From Gemmatimonadaceae bacterium (lineage in GTDB: Bacteria > Gemmatimonadota > Gemmatimonadetes > Gemmatimonadales > Gemmatimonadaceae), in contig DATNEW010000029.1 in the NCBI GenBank assembly GCA_035606695.1, positions 62,001-126,000 on the forward strand: DNA of 64,000 nt. Direction: 5' to 3'. The position numbers and the translations under genes were made by a program. Of the stretch, positions 42,626-52,337 are shown in pieces. The notes under the pieces are model-generated. The model was not told where the DNA came from, made no database searches, and was given only the letters and a program-made list of their open reading frames with translations. The number at the start of each line of letters is the position of its first letter. Positions within the stretch are counted from its first letter, which is position 1.

Positions 42626-43447
42626 CTAAGCCGCCGTGAGATACCGGCCCCCGCGCGTGCGGAATTCCTCGAGCTCAGTCGTCACGATCAACCCTTCGAC
42701 GCCGTGGCGCTCGAGCAGCTCGATGCCACGCTCGACGCCGAGGACGAAGGCGGCGGTGCCGAGTGCATCGGCGACCATGGCGAGCGGCGCGATGGTGGTG
42801 ACGCTTGCTATGCCTTGCGCGGGCGCGTTGCGACGCGCATCGAGAATGTGCTGGCCGCGCTCGTAGTCGCCCGAGGTGCAGACGGCGGTATCGGTCACGG
42901 CGATCGTCGTCAACAGCTCGCCTTCCGTGCGCGGATGCCGAATGCCCACCGACCATGGCGCGCCGTCCATGTTGGTGCCGGCGAGATACAGATCGCCGCC
43001 GGCGTCGATCGCGAAATTACCGAGTGGCGCGAGCTCGCGCGCGGCCATGTCGACGGCGAATCCCTTCGCGACCGCGCCGAGGTCGATGGTGACGGGGCGC
43101 TCGAGGGTGAGCGTGCGCGCGTCGGCGTCGAGGATCACGGAATCGTACGCGCCGAGCGTGGGATCGAACGCGCCGCCGGTCTCTTTCGCGAGAGCAAGCG
43201 CGAAGCGGGTCGTCTCGAACAGAATATCGCTGACTTCGACGACCTGGCCGACGCCGTCGCAGAGGCGCCGGAGCTCGGAGGTCGGATCGAATCGCGAGCA
43301 GCGCTGCTCCACGCGCGTGAACCACTCGAACGCCCGGCGCACATACTCGGCGCGCTCGCGCTCTTCCGCGGGTGATGCATCATGTCCGACGATCTGAATG
43401 GTGACGACGGTGCCCATCGCCGTCGTCGTCTGCGCGAGGCTCGTCAC
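42626..43447 (-). CDS. apbE: ApbE, FAD:protein FMN transferase
   Basis: 273 residues from a GTG at 43447 that overlaps the FMN_bind stop (GTGA). Motifs: MGTVVTIQIVG at the start, the flavin-binding segment TIDLGAVAKGFAVD, IDAGGDLYLAG, AVCTSGDYERGQHILD and the late metal-site phrase VADALGTAAFVLG. The enzyme transfers FMN from FAD to a threonine in S/D-G-A-T motifs of target proteins. Both neighbours are candidate targets. No signal peptide is visible on this copy, whereas many ApbE are exported lipoproteins, so its location is uncertain. Confidence 0.92.
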   Translation of the reverse strand: MTSLAQTTTAMGTVVTIQIVGHDASPAEERERAEYVRRAFEWFTRVEQRCSRFDPTSELRRLCDGVGQVVEVSDILFETTRFALALAKETGGAFDPTLGAYDSVILDADARTLTLERPVTIDLGAVAKGFAVDMAARELAPLGNFAIDAGGDLYLAGTNMDGAPWSVGIRHPRTEGELLTTIAVTDTAVCTSGDYERGQHILDARRNAPAQGIASVTTIAPLAMVADALGTAAFVLGVERGIELLERHGVEGLIVTTELEEFRTRGGRYLTAA

Positions 43448-44178
43448 TTCGCCTTGGTGAGCGCCTGCACCACGGCACCGTAGAACGCGTTGGTGCTCTG
43501 CGTGGCCCCTGAGACATAGTCGACTTCGGCGCTCTGGCGCTCGATCACTTGCGGCGGCAGCGCCGAGATCCACGAGCACGAGTAGCGCGTGAGACACTGC
43601 GTGATCATGGCCTGGACGATTTTGCCGCCTTTGATCTCGACGGTTGCTTCGATGTCGCCGTGCCGCGAGGTGCCCCAGCCGGAGAAGACGCCGTCCTTGT
43701 AGCCGGCGACGTGGGTGGTATCGGCGGCTGGCTGAGGTTGTTGTGCTTGTTGCTGTTGCTGTTGTTGCTGTTGTTGCTGTATTGGCGGCGGCGTTGTCGG
43801 CGCGGCGGTGTCGACCGAAGCTGCCGCAGCGGCTGCCGGCACTACAACAATCGAATCGCGTTTCGCGGGCTTCGTCGTCGTTGCGGCAGCGTTCGCGCGC
43901 GGTAAATGACGAGGTGAATCAGAATGCGGTGTTGACGTTGGCGTCGAAATTGGCGTCGGCGTGCTCGCGATCGGCACCGGCGAGATCGGCGCGCGGGCGA
44001 CGGGCCGCCGTGGCGTAACGTCATCGGAAACGCGCGCCGCGGCGGCCTCGGTTTTCACGTATCCCGCCGCGTACACGCCAATCACCGCCGCGGATCCGAG
44101 CGCGGCGAGATTGCTCTTGAGCCAATTGTCGTTGCTGGGTCTGTTCGGCTTGGTCATCGGCGGGGAAAGAACGGCCAT
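43444..44178 (-). CDS. Membrane-anchored FMN-binding protein (RnfG/NqrC-like domain) with polyGln linker
   Basis: 244 residues. One N-terminal membrane anchor (SNLAALGSAAVIGVYAAGYV), a long Pro/Ser/Thr-rich linker with a run of 11 Gln (about 134-144) and a C-terminal FMN_bind domain (YKDGVFSGWGTSRHGDIEATVEIKGGKIVQA...). The covalent attachment motif is S-G-A-T in DYVSGATQSTNAFY. The domain sits outside the cytoplasm and should carry FMN attached by the next gene's product. GTGA overlap with apbE. A CAG/CAA-type tract encodes the Gln run (about 43743-43780). Confidence 0.88.
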   Translation of the reverse strand: MAVLSPPMTKPNRPSNDNWLKSNLAALGSAAVIGVYAAGYVKTEAAAARVSDDVTPRRPVARAPISPVPIASTPTPISTPTSTPHSDSPRHLPRANAAATTTKPAKRDSIVVVPAAAAAASVDTAAPTTPPPIQQQQQQQQQQQAQQPQPAADTTHVAGYKDGVFSGWGTSRHGDIEATVEIKGGKIVQAMITQCLTRYSCSWISALPPQVIERQSAEVDYVSGATQSTNAFYGAVVQALTKAK

Positions 44179-44297
44179 CCGTGATACGCGTCAAGTGAGG
44201 CAAGCGTTCCGGAAAACACGCGATCGAGACCATTGGGGGCGCACGGTTTGCGATTCCTCTGAGCGTTGTCAGTATCATCGTCAATTCAGGAGGCCCG

Positions 44298-44936
44298 ATG
44301 ATCCGCACTACGATTCTCGCCATCGCGACGCTCTGTGCCGTCGGCGCGTGCGCGAGTGGAACTCGAGCCACCGCCGGCGGCGACGTCGCGTCGGTGACGC
44401 CCGATAATCGCAACTATTTGCCGGTCGGCACGACGATGACCGTGCGCTTCGATCAAGCCATCTCGACCGCGAGTCACGAAGGCGACAGCTTCAGCGGGAC
44501 CGTGGTCAACGCCGTGTATGCCAGCGACAACACGATCGCCGTGCCCGCCGGCGCGACGCTCTACGGTCACGTGACTGGCGTGCACGTCGCGTCGATGCCG
44601 ACCGAGCAGAACGTCATCCGCTTGAACTTCGACAGAATCAGCCTGAACGGCCGCACGTATCCGTTCACGGGCGCGATCTCGGACGTCACCGTGAGCAACC
44701 CGCGGAGCATCGCGTCGAGCACGACGCGCAACGCGGTGACGGGCGCGGCAGCGGGCGCAGTCCTCGGTGCCGTGCTCAGCGGCGGTGAATTGAGCAAGAT
44801 CATTACGGGCGGACTGCTCGGCGCCGCGGCGGGCACCGTGATTTCCATGGGAACGAGCAGCGGTACTACACCCGCGACGATCCCGGCCGGTTCCACCGCG
44901 ACGGTCAAGGCGACGCAGCCGGTCCAGGTGCGATAG
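44298..44936 (+). CDS. Lipoprotein with glycine-zipper segment
   Basis: 212 residues, strong AGGAGG ribosome-binding site before the ATG. Lipobox at VGAC (MIRTTILAIATLCAVGAC). The middle resembles beta-sandwich proteins of the conjugal TrbI/VirB10-like surface type (VPAGATLYGHVTGV, IRLNFDRISLNGRTYPF), and the C-terminal part has a glycine zipper (GAAAGAVLGAVLSGG, GGLLGAAAGTVISMG) able to insert in a membrane. Probably sits at the outer membrane. Role unknown. Divergent from the FMN_bind gene. Confidence 0.78.
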   Translation: MIRTTILAIATLCAVGACASGTRATAGGDVASVTPDNRNYLPVGTTMTVRFDQAISTASHEGDSFSGTVVNAVYASDNTIAVPAGATLYGHVTGVHVASMPTEQNVIRLNFDRISLNGRTYPFTGAISDVTVSNPRSIASSTTRNAVTGAAAGAVLGAVLSGGELSKIITGGLLGAAAGTVISMGTSSGTTPATIPAGSTATVKATQPVQVR

Positions 44937-44973
44937 CCGCCGGCACAGCACCGCTCCTACGATGCGCGCCGGC

Positions 44974-47427
44974 TCACTCGGCGCGCATCGCCTGCATGGG
45001 GTCGACACGCGCCGCGCGTCTGGCCGGCAGCCACGCCGCCAGCGCCGCCGCCGCGGCCAGAACCGCCGACGCCGCGACGAACGCCGTGAGATCGAGCGCG
45101 CCGGTGCCGTATAAGAGGTCTCTAATAACGCGCGTCAACCCGGCCGAGATCACGGCACCGACCGCGATGCCGCTCAGCGCCAGCCCCAATCCCTCGCGCA
45201 CAACCGAGTGAACCAGGTCGCCCACGGTGGCGCCGAGCGCGATGCGAATGCCGAACTCGCGCGTACGCTGGCCGACGATGAACGACATCACGCCGAACAC
45301 CCCGAGCGCGGCGAGCAACAGCGCGAGACCGGCGAACGCGCCCAGCAGCAACGTATAGAACCGCGGCTGCGCGACCGAGACCGAGACCGCGTCGTCCATT
45401 GTCCCCAGCTCATAGATAGAAACGTTCGGGTCCTGCGCGCGCAGCGCGGTGCCGATGTCCGCTTCGACGGTCGCGGGATCACGCTCGGTGCGCACCACGA
45501 ACGTGGCGCCGAACGGCGCCGTGACATACGGGAAATACGTCGAGGGCTGCGCTTTCTCGCCCAACTTCTCATGGACTGCGTGCTTGACGATGCCGACGAT
45601 CTCGCCGCGCATGCGTATCGTATCGCCAGGCTCACCGGTGGTGCTGTGCGACAAGCCGTACGTGAGATGCTTGCCGATGGGATTCTCATTCGGGAAGTAG
45701 CGGCGCGCCAACTCGTCGTCGATCACGACCACCGGCGGTGCGTCGAGCCGATTCTCGGCATCGGTGAAGAACCGTCCGCGCACGAGCGTCATGCCCACCG
45801 TCGTGAAATAGCTCGGCGACACCGGTAACAGACGCGAGTCCGGCTCCGTGCCGGGCTTGGGCTTGGGTGCATCGTCGACGGTGAACGATGTCGATGCACC
45901 AAACGGCCCATCGGGATCGAGCGGGCGGTCGGCGGCAACCGCAACGTGTTGCACGCCCGGGATGGCGGCTAGCCGTGCCAGAACGTCGTTCGCGTACGCG
46001 ATGTTGCCGGCGTCGTGTCGATATCGGCCGCCCGTGAGCGCAACGTCCGCAACCACGAGATGAGACGAACGGAAACCCGGGTCGACGTGCACGAGGCGCT
46101 CGAAGCTGCGAATCAGGAGCGCGGCGCCGACGAGCAGAACCGTCGCGAGCGCGACTTCCGCGAGCACGAATGCCGAGCGTGCGCGGTTGGCGCCGCGACG
46201 TCCACGCACGCGACCCGAGGCGCGAATCAGCTGCGCGACGTCGGTGCGCGCGGCCTGAATCGCGGGCACGAGGCCGAATGCGAGGCCTGTTATTACGGTA
46301 ATTACAAACGCGAACGCGAGCACCCGGCCGTCGATCGCGATCTCGTCGAGCCTCGGCAGGTCGCGAGGTCCGAGCGCCGACACGGCGCTCAGCAGCCACG
46401 TCGCGACCAGCGTTCCGAACAGGGCGCCGGCGATCCACAGCAGCATGCTCTCCGTGATGAGCTGCCGAACGATGCGCGTGCGCTCCGCGCCGAGCGCGGT
46501 TCGCACGGCGATTTCCGGCTCGCGCGCGGTGGCGCGCACCAGCAGGAGATTCGCGATGTTGGTGCACGCAATCAGCAGCACCACGAGCACCGCACCGAGC
46601 ATGGGCCAGAGCGCACGGCTCACGTCGCCGACGATCTGATGTTGCAGCGGCGACACGAGCGCGCCGATCTTCGCATTCGTCGATGGAAACTCCTCGGCCA
46701 GGCGCGCCGCGATTTGCGTGAGCCGGCCCTGCGCCGCCTCGATCGTCACACCATCCCTGAGTCGCGCGGCACCGACGGTCGCATGATACCCGCGGGCGGC
46801 GTCGCCAACCTCGAATGAGCGCCATACGAGCGGAACCCAGATGTCGGGACTCTGCGGATAGTCCAAGCCGTGCTTCGCGATGCCGACGACGCGATACTGC
46901 TCGCCGTCGAGCGTCACCGATTGTCCGACGATGCTCGTGTCGCCGCCGAAGTAGCGATGCCACGCGAGATTCGAGAGCACGACGACTTTGGCGGCGTTCG
47001 CGGAATCCTCGCCGGCGGCGAAGAATCGGCCGAACGCGGGCTGCACGCCGAGTACGCGGAACAGCGTCGCGCCAACGCGCGCTTCGCCAAGGCGAATCGC
47101 CGGTGAGCCGGGACGTGTGAGCGTTGCGTTCTCTCCCGCGTCGATCCCCGCGACGTCGCTGAACATTCCGCTTTGGTCGCGATAGTCGATCAGGTCTCGC
47201 GGCGACGCGGGCATGTGCGCGCCCGTGGGCGACGTCGAGGCAAGAACGACCAAACGTTCGGGATGCGCGTAGGGCAGAGCATTGAGGACGACGCTGTTCA
47301 CGATGCTGAACAGCGCGGTCGATGCGCCGATCGCGAGTGTGAGCGTGAGGACGGCGATGGTCGTGAAGCCGGGAGCGCTGAGGAGCTTGCGCGCGGCGTA
47401 TCGGATGTCCGCGATCAACGTGAGCAT
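44974..47427 (-). CDS. ADOP-type ABC permease
   Basis: 817 residues, same layout as the permease at 11178: DIRYAARKLLSAPGFTTIAVLTLTLAIGASTALFS at the start, MacB-type periplasmic domain, FtsX domain (AVRTALGAERTRIVRQLITESMLL), second periplasmic domain and final FtsX domain (FGIRIALGATVGDLVHSVVREGL), ending WLPARRAARVDPMQAMRAE. ATG 47427 is taken because the sequence then matches relatives. A TTG 13 codons upstream is the alternative. No ATPase gene or PadR gene is adjacent. Confidence 0.92.
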   Translation of the reverse strand: MLTLIADIRYAARKLLSAPGFTTIAVLTLTLAIGASTALFSIVNSVVLNALPYAHPERLVVLASTSPTGAHMPASPRDLIDYRDQSGMFSDVAGIDAGENATLTRPGSPAIRLGEARVGATLFRVLGVQPAFGRFFAAGEDSANAAKVVVLSNLAWHRYFGGDTSIVGQSVTLDGEQYRVVGIAKHGLDYPQSPDIWVPLVWRSFEVGDAARGYHATVGAARLRDGVTIEAAQGRLTQIAARLAEEFPSTNAKIGALVSPLQHQIVGDVSRALWPMLGAVLVVLLIACTNIANLLLVRATAREPEIAVRTALGAERTRIVRQLITESMLLWIAGALFGTLVATWLLSAVSALGPRDLPRLDEIAIDGRVLAFAFVITVITGLAFGLVPAIQAARTDVAQLIRASGRVRGRRGANRARSAFVLAEVALATVLLVGAALLIRSFERLVHVDPGFRSSHLVVADVALTGGRYRHDAGNIAYANDVLARLAAIPGVQHVAVAADRPLDPDGPFGASTSFTVDDAPKPKPGTEPDSRLLPVSPSYFTTVGMTLVRGRFFTDAENRLDAPPVVVIDDELARRYFPNENPIGKHLTYGLSHSTTGEPGDTIRMRGEIVGIVKHAVHEKLGEKAQPSTYFPYVTAPFGATFVVRTERDPATVEADIGTALRAQDPNVSIYELGTMDDAVSVSVAQPRFYTLLLGAFAGLALLLAALGVFGVMSFIVGQRTREFGIRIALGATVGDLVHSVVREGLGLALSGIAVGAVISAGLTRVIRDLLYGTGALDLTAFVAASAVLAAAAALAAWLPARRAARVDPMQAMRAE

Positions 47428-47637
47428 GGCCGGGCCGAGTTGGAGTGCGGCGCTGCTTAGGAACAAGCGTGCCCTTGGCGTCTCGCGCGAAGGCTCATCG
47501 ATTCAAGGACTTACGCTGATCTGCACCGGCCCGGCGATGACGTGAGATGTCCTGACATGGGACGATGCGTCCGAATTCGGACACGCGATGGGTGATGGGC
47601 GATGGGCGATGAAAGACCCGTGTCGTTCATTCGAGCG

Positions 47638-48732
47638 TCAGCGTCCTGTCGCCGGCCCCGCCTGTTGCGCAATCCACAAGCGCCACGCGGACTCGAGATC
47701 GGACACGCTCTTCATTCCATGCGCGGCGAGCACGTCGTCGAGCGGCTTCGCCGCGATCTGCGCATCGACGAGCGATGCGATGAGCGCGTCGCCGTTGCGC
47801 GACTGGAACAGATACTTCCCGAGCACCGCCGACTGCGCGTCGAACAGTGCGCGCGGTGAGATGCCGGCGCCGCGTGAATCCGAACCACTTCCGCGCTCAC
47901 CACCACGCTCGCCACCGCGCATCCCGCCGCGGCCACCCATTCCACCGCGGCCGCCCATGCCTCCCATGCCTCCCATGCCACCACGTCCGCCGCCGCCGCC
48001 CCGCGTGTCACCGCCTTGAGAATTTCCACGGCTCGCGACGTTCGGCAGGAAGTACGGATACGACATGCCGAAGTAGCGCGTGAGCGGAATGAGCTCCTCG
48101 GTGTGCGTCGTCACGAGCGCGAGCGAACGCGCATATGTCGAATCCACACCCAACGTGGGAATCATCGACTCGGCCCAAGCAGGCACGCGCGCATCGTCGG
48201 CGTCGCCGCTGCGTGGTGCGCCGCCAGTTGGCACGCCGGTGACGCGCGCGGCGTGAAGCCCAAGCCATGCACGTGCGACGGCGAGATGAATGTCGGTCGG
48301 AGGCATTGGTCCGAGACCGGCGCGTTCGTCGCGTTTCGCTGACGGATTCGGCAGAACGAGATCGACCGCGGTCGGATAGGTCGACGGCGTTGGCGGCGCC
48401 GACACGAACGGCTGGCCGGTCACCGGAGCAGGGCGGACCGTCGCGATCAACGTTGTCGTGTCACCCGGAAACACGCTTCTGAAATTCGCGACCTCGCGTT
48501 CGATCGTGGGTTGTACGTAGCCGAGCTCACGGCGTGTGCGCGCGATGAGCTCGTATCCGGGGCCGCGGTGTACCCAGGTTGAATCGCCTGCCACCATCCG
48601 AAGGTCGGCGGGTACATCGACGGGCGCCGCCATCGTGTTGGCAGCCGGACCGCCGTTGTGCGAGCACGCGCCGGCGAACACGAGCGCGGAAACAAGAGTT
48701 AGACTACGGCCGTAAATAAAGCGCGATGGCAT
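47638..48732 (-). CDS. Lipoprotein with Gly/Met-rich repeat, unknown function
   Basis: 364 residues with a lipobox (LVFAGAC-SHNGG). A flexible stretch of repeated RGGMGG and MGGMGG units (about residues 245-285) separates an N-terminal part (ELIARTRRELGYVQPTIEREVANF...) from a helical C-terminus (YLFQSRNGDALIASLVDAQIAAKPLDDVLAAHGM), which recalls the end of exported gluzincin-like peptidases. No zinc motif is present. Divergent from the DUF5916 gene. The gap at 47428-47637 holds a short gatgggc tandem but no gene. Confidence 0.75.
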   Translation of the reverse strand: MPSRFIYGRSLTLVSALVFAGACSHNGGPAANTMAAPVDVPADLRMVAGDSTWVHRGPGYELIARTRRELGYVQPTIEREVANFRSVFPGDTTTLIATVRPAPVTGQPFVSAPPTPSTYPTAVDLVLPNPSAKRDERAGLGPMPPTDIHLAVARAWLGLHAARVTGVPTGGAPRSGDADDARVPAWAESMIPTLGVDSTYARSLALVTTHTEELIPLTRYFGMSYPYFLPNVASRGNSQGGDTRGGGGGRGGMGGMGGMGGRGGMGGRGGMRGGERGGERGSGSDSRGAGISPRALFDAQSAVLGKYLFQSRNGDALIASLVDAQIAAKPLDDVLAAHGMKSVSDLESAWRLWIAQQAGPATGR

Positions 48733-48841
48733 CGTTCACTCGGTCGGAAGGATCGGTTCGGTTGGCTTCGTTGAACGACACGTCGCAAGCGGCGCTCCCC
48801 GTCGCTCGGGCGTCGGCGCTCAGACTTCTTAACTACTCGAC

Positions 48842-51541
48842 GTGATTAGACTTTTCGCACCGATCCCGCTCGCGACCGGCGCGCTCATCGTGGGTGTGGG
48901 CGCAACGGCGCTCGCGCAAGGAGCGCCGGCGGTCCGGCAGCGACCCACCGCGGTCGCCGTGCGCGCCGCGGCTCCCATCGTCCTCGATGGCAAGCTCAAT
49001 GACGAGGCGTGGGCCGCGGCTCCCGTGGCGAGGGTCTTCACGCAACAAAGGCCGAACGACGGCGAACGCGCCACCGAACGCACCGAAGTGCGCTTCGTGT
49101 ACGACGACGACGCCATCTACGTCGGCGCGCGCATGTACGACTCGCGCGGCCGCGCCGGCGTGAGCAGCCGTCTCGCCCGCCGCGACGACGACGTGCAGAG
49201 CGACATCCTGCGCGTGGATTTCGACACGTATCACGATCGGCTGCATTCCGTGGAGTTCGACATCAACCCCGCTGGCTGGCGCGGCGATGCCACCGACGTC
49301 GACCGGTCCTGGGATCCGGTATGGGAAGCCGCGACCACGATCGACTCACTCGGGTGGACGGCCGAGCTGCGCATTCCATTCAGCCAGCTCCATTTCTCGC
49401 ATGACTCGATTCAGACCTGGGGCTTGAACGTCACGCGCATCGAGCAGCGCACGCAGGAGCGCGATCTCTGGGCGTACTGGAGCCAGAAGGAAGCCGGCGG
49501 CGCATCATACTTTGGTGATCTCACCGGGCTGCGCATTCGGCGCGCGCCGGAGCGCGCCGAGTTTCTGCCGTATGCGGTGACGCGCGCGGAACGGTTGTCG
49601 TCGGGCGATCCACACAGTCCGTTCTTTCATCCGCGTCAGAACGACATGCGCTTCGGCGGCGATCTCAAGCTGCTGCTCACCAGCAGCTTCACGCTCGCGG
49701 CAACCGTGAATCCCGACTTCGGCCAGGTCGAAGTCGATCCCGCGGTCGTCAACCTGTCGGCGGTCGAGACGTTTTTTCAGGAGAAGCGTCCGTTCTTCGT
49801 CGAAGGCAACGACATTTTCGCATTCGGCCAGCCCGGGTGTCACATCAATTGCGGATTCGGCCTGTTTCCGTATTACAGCCGCCGGATCGGCCGCGCGCCC
49901 GAGGGTGCGAGTCTCGCCGATGACGCGGGCCAATTCGACAACGTTCCCGAGAACACCACCATTCTTGGCGCCGCGAAGTTGACGGGCCGCACGAAGAGTG
50001 GGTTCACGATGGCCGCGATCGACGCCGTGACGCAGCGCGCCACGGCCGACGTTCAGCTGGCCGACGGCAGCACGACCTCGCTGCCCGTCGAGCCAGCGAC
50101 GAACGATTTTGTCGGGCGTGTGAAGCGCGACTTCCGCGGCGGCAATCTCGTGGTTGGCGGCATCGCGACGTCGGTGGATCGTCGCATCGAGAATACCGGG
50201 CTCGCGCAACTGCTTCCGCGGTCCGCGCAGACCGCCGGCGCCGACGTCGATGCGTACTGGGCGCAGCACGCCTTTCACTTTTACGCCGCGGTGTCGGCGT
50301 CGCGCGTGGCCGGCGATTCGAACGCCATCTCACGAGTCGAGCGTTCGTCGGCACGATATCTCCAGCGGCCCGATCGCGGCGTCGTTCACGACGGGTTGTT
50401 CACCGACTCATACGATCCGCTCGCGACCTCGCTCGGCGGCTACGGCAGCATCGCGCGATTCGCGAAGGATGGCGGCAACTGGACCGGCGATCTCAACGCC
50501 GCGGCCATGAGTCCCGGGTATGAGACCAACGATCTCGGCTTCATGCAGCGCACGGACTTTCGCTGGTTGAACGGAACGATTGGCCGGCAGTACACGACAC
50601 CGACGCGTTGGTATCAGAACCTCACGGCGATGGTCGGCGGAGAACAGTATTGGAATTACGAGGGCGACGTCACGCAGCGCGACTTCACCACGCTCCTTTC
50701 GACGACGCTCAGCAGCTATTGGAACGTGCTCGCGCTCGTCGAGCGCAATGCGGCGGCGATCGCCGACAAGTTGCTCCGCGGCGGTCCGGCGGTGGTCACT
50801 CCGGGGACGAACATTGCGCTGCTGGAAGTCGGCAGCGACACGCGCCGCGCGGTCGTGCTCAACTTCAACACGACGGTGACGCGCGACGACGACGGGGCGT
50901 TCAGCACCAACTGGAGCCCGAGCTTCACGTTCAATCCTGCGTCGAACGTGCAGATAACAGCCGGCCCGGGATACAACACGGCCGTGACGACCACGCAATT
51001 CGTAACGTCGATTGCCGACACCACGGCGCACGCGTTCTTTGGGAATCGTTACGTGTTCTCCCGGCTCGATCAGCGCCAGCTCTCGATGACGCTCCGCGCG
51101 GGTGTGACCTTCACACCGTCGCTGTCGCTCGACCTGTTCGCGCAGCCGCTCATCGCGAGCGGACACTATTCCAACTTCGAGGAGTTCGCGCGCCCAAGAG
51201 CGCAGCAGCGCATCGTCTACGGACGCGATGCCGGCACGAGCACGCCGGTGCTTGACAATACGGGCAACGTGACGGGCTATCGCATCGATCCCGACGGCGC
51301 AGGGCCGGCCGCGCCGTTCACCGTGGACAATCCCGACTTCAACTTCCGCTCGTTGCGCGGCACCGGTGTGCTACGCTGGGAGTGGCGTCCGGGATCGACG
51401 GCGTATCTCGTGTGGACGCAAACGCGCAGCGGCACGGCGCCGGTCGGCGACCTGGAATTCGGCCGCGACCGCAGCGCGCTGTTCGCCGCGCCCGCCGACA
51501 ACATCTTCGTGTTGAAGATCAGCTACTGGCTCGGCATGTAG
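48842..51541 (+). CDS. DUF5916 outer-membrane protein with N-terminal CBM9-like domain
   Basis: 899 residues, GTG start, signal peptide ending TALAQG. Residues about 40-210 are a carbohydrate-binding family 9-like domain (APIVLDGKLNDEAWAAAPVARVFTQ, YVGARMYDSR, PWGL-like lines). The DUF5916 part contains VNPDFGQVEVDPAVVNLSAVETFFQEKRPFFVEGNDIF, the hallmark of the family, and the C-terminal half alternates as outer-membrane beta strands. Members are common in Gemmatimonadota and Bacteroidota. The function is unknown, with surface binding or uptake suspected. Confidence 0.9.
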   Translation: MIRLFAPIPLATGALIVGVGATALAQGAPAVRQRPTAVAVRAAAPIVLDGKLNDEAWAAAPVARVFTQQRPNDGERATERTEVRFVYDDDAIYVGARMYDSRGRAGVSSRLARRDDDVQSDILRVDFDTYHDRLHSVEFDINPAGWRGDATDVDRSWDPVWEAATTIDSLGWTAELRIPFSQLHFSHDSIQTWGLNVTRIEQRTQERDLWAYWSQKEAGGASYFGDLTGLRIRRAPERAEFLPYAVTRAERLSSGDPHSPFFHPRQNDMRFGGDLKLLLTSSFTLAATVNPDFGQVEVDPAVVNLSAVETFFQEKRPFFVEGNDIFAFGQPGCHINCGFGLFPYYSRRIGRAPEGASLADDAGQFDNVPENTTILGAAKLTGRTKSGFTMAAIDAVTQRATADVQLADGSTTSLPVEPATNDFVGRVKRDFRGGNLVVGGIATSVDRRIENTGLAQLLPRSAQTAGADVDAYWAQHAFHFYAAVSASRVAGDSNAISRVERSSARYLQRPDRGVVHDGLFTDSYDPLATSLGGYGSIARFAKDGGNWTGDLNAAAMSPGYETNDLGFMQRTDFRWLNGTIGRQYTTPTRWYQNLTAMVGGEQYWNYEGDVTQRDFTTLLSTTLSSYWNVLALVERNAAAIADKLLRGGPAVVTPGTNIALLEVGSDTRRAVVLNFNTTVTRDDDGAFSTNWSPSFTFNPASNVQITAGPGYNTAVTTTQFVTSIADTTAHAFFGNRYVFSRLDQRQLSMTLRAGVTFTPSLSLDLFAQPLIASGHYSNFEEFARPRAQQRIVYGRDAGTSTPVLDNTGNVTGYRIDPDGAGPAAPFTVDNPDFNFRSLRGTGVLRWEWRPGSTAYLVWTQTRSGTAPVGDLEFGRDRSALFAAPADNIFVLKISYWLGM

Positions 51542-51563
51542 TTGCGTGCAAGGCGAGCGTCGG

Positions 51564-52145
51564 CTACGGCGCCCGCGCGACGAACGATCCGCTGGCGTCG
51601 AGACTTGCGGGCACCGACGAGACGGTCGTCCCGGGCGCGATGTTCGCCGGCCACGTCGTCGACTGTCCGGCGTGGAACGTGAACGTTCCCTTGATCACGC
51701 CGTTCGATACGCTCGTCACGACGACGATTCCACTGGTCGCGGCGTACACCACCCTCGACCCGTCAGCGTTGGGCACGGAATAGCTCGCGTAGAACTGTGG
51801 CCGCGCGTCGACGGACGTGCCGACGACACGCACCTGATACGTTTCCGCGCGCGCGCTGCCGAGTAGTCCGAGACCAACGGTCGGTTTGGTCAAGTCCAGG
51901 GACGCGAGCGAGAGCAGCGTCACGTCGCTGACATATCGCGTCGCGCCGCCGTTCGACACTTCGCTCCAGCCGGCGGGCATGAACTGAGTGAACGTGAATC
52001 CGCCGATCGAGTCGCGGCGGTCACCGGTGGTGCTCACCGAGAACGACGAGCGCTCATTCGACACGCCGGTGGCGCTGTTGTCGGCACCGCAGCCGAGCGC
52101 GATCAACATTCCGATCGCGATGCTCAGGGATGAAACGCGCGTCAT
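51564..52145 (-). CDS. Hypothetical lipoprotein (193 aa)
   Basis: Lipobox at IALGC (MTRVSSLSIAIGMLIALGC). The mature part is Ser/Thr-rich, with beta-type stretches (YQVRVVGTSVDARPQFYASYSV, SGIVVVTSVSNGVIKGTFTFHAGQST) that suggest a small surface beta-sandwich. I do not recognise a family. Convergent with the DUF5916 gene, 22 bp apart. Confidence 0.72.
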   Translation of the reverse strand: MTRVSSLSIAIGMLIALGCGADNSATGVSNERSSFSVSTTGDRRDSIGGFTFTQFMPAGWSEVSNGGATRYVSDVTLLSLASLDLTKPTVGLGLLGSARAETYQVRVVGTSVDARPQFYASYSVPNADGSRVVYAATSGIVVVTSVSNGVIKGTFTFHAGQSTTWPANIAPGTTVSSVPASLDASGSFVARAP

Positions 52146-52337
52146 CGGGATCCTCGCGGGTGAGTGGAGAACGAGTCATGAGTGTTCTCGAATTGGACAC
52201 ACGGTCGCGAGGAATGGTTGACGCGGCACGAACCGTTGCGCGTCGATTACACTGCCTCTTACTTCATTGATCGCGGTTCGTCCCGTCTGACCTTGCACGG
52301 CGCTTACATCGCTTACACATCGAGGCTGTCGATCATC

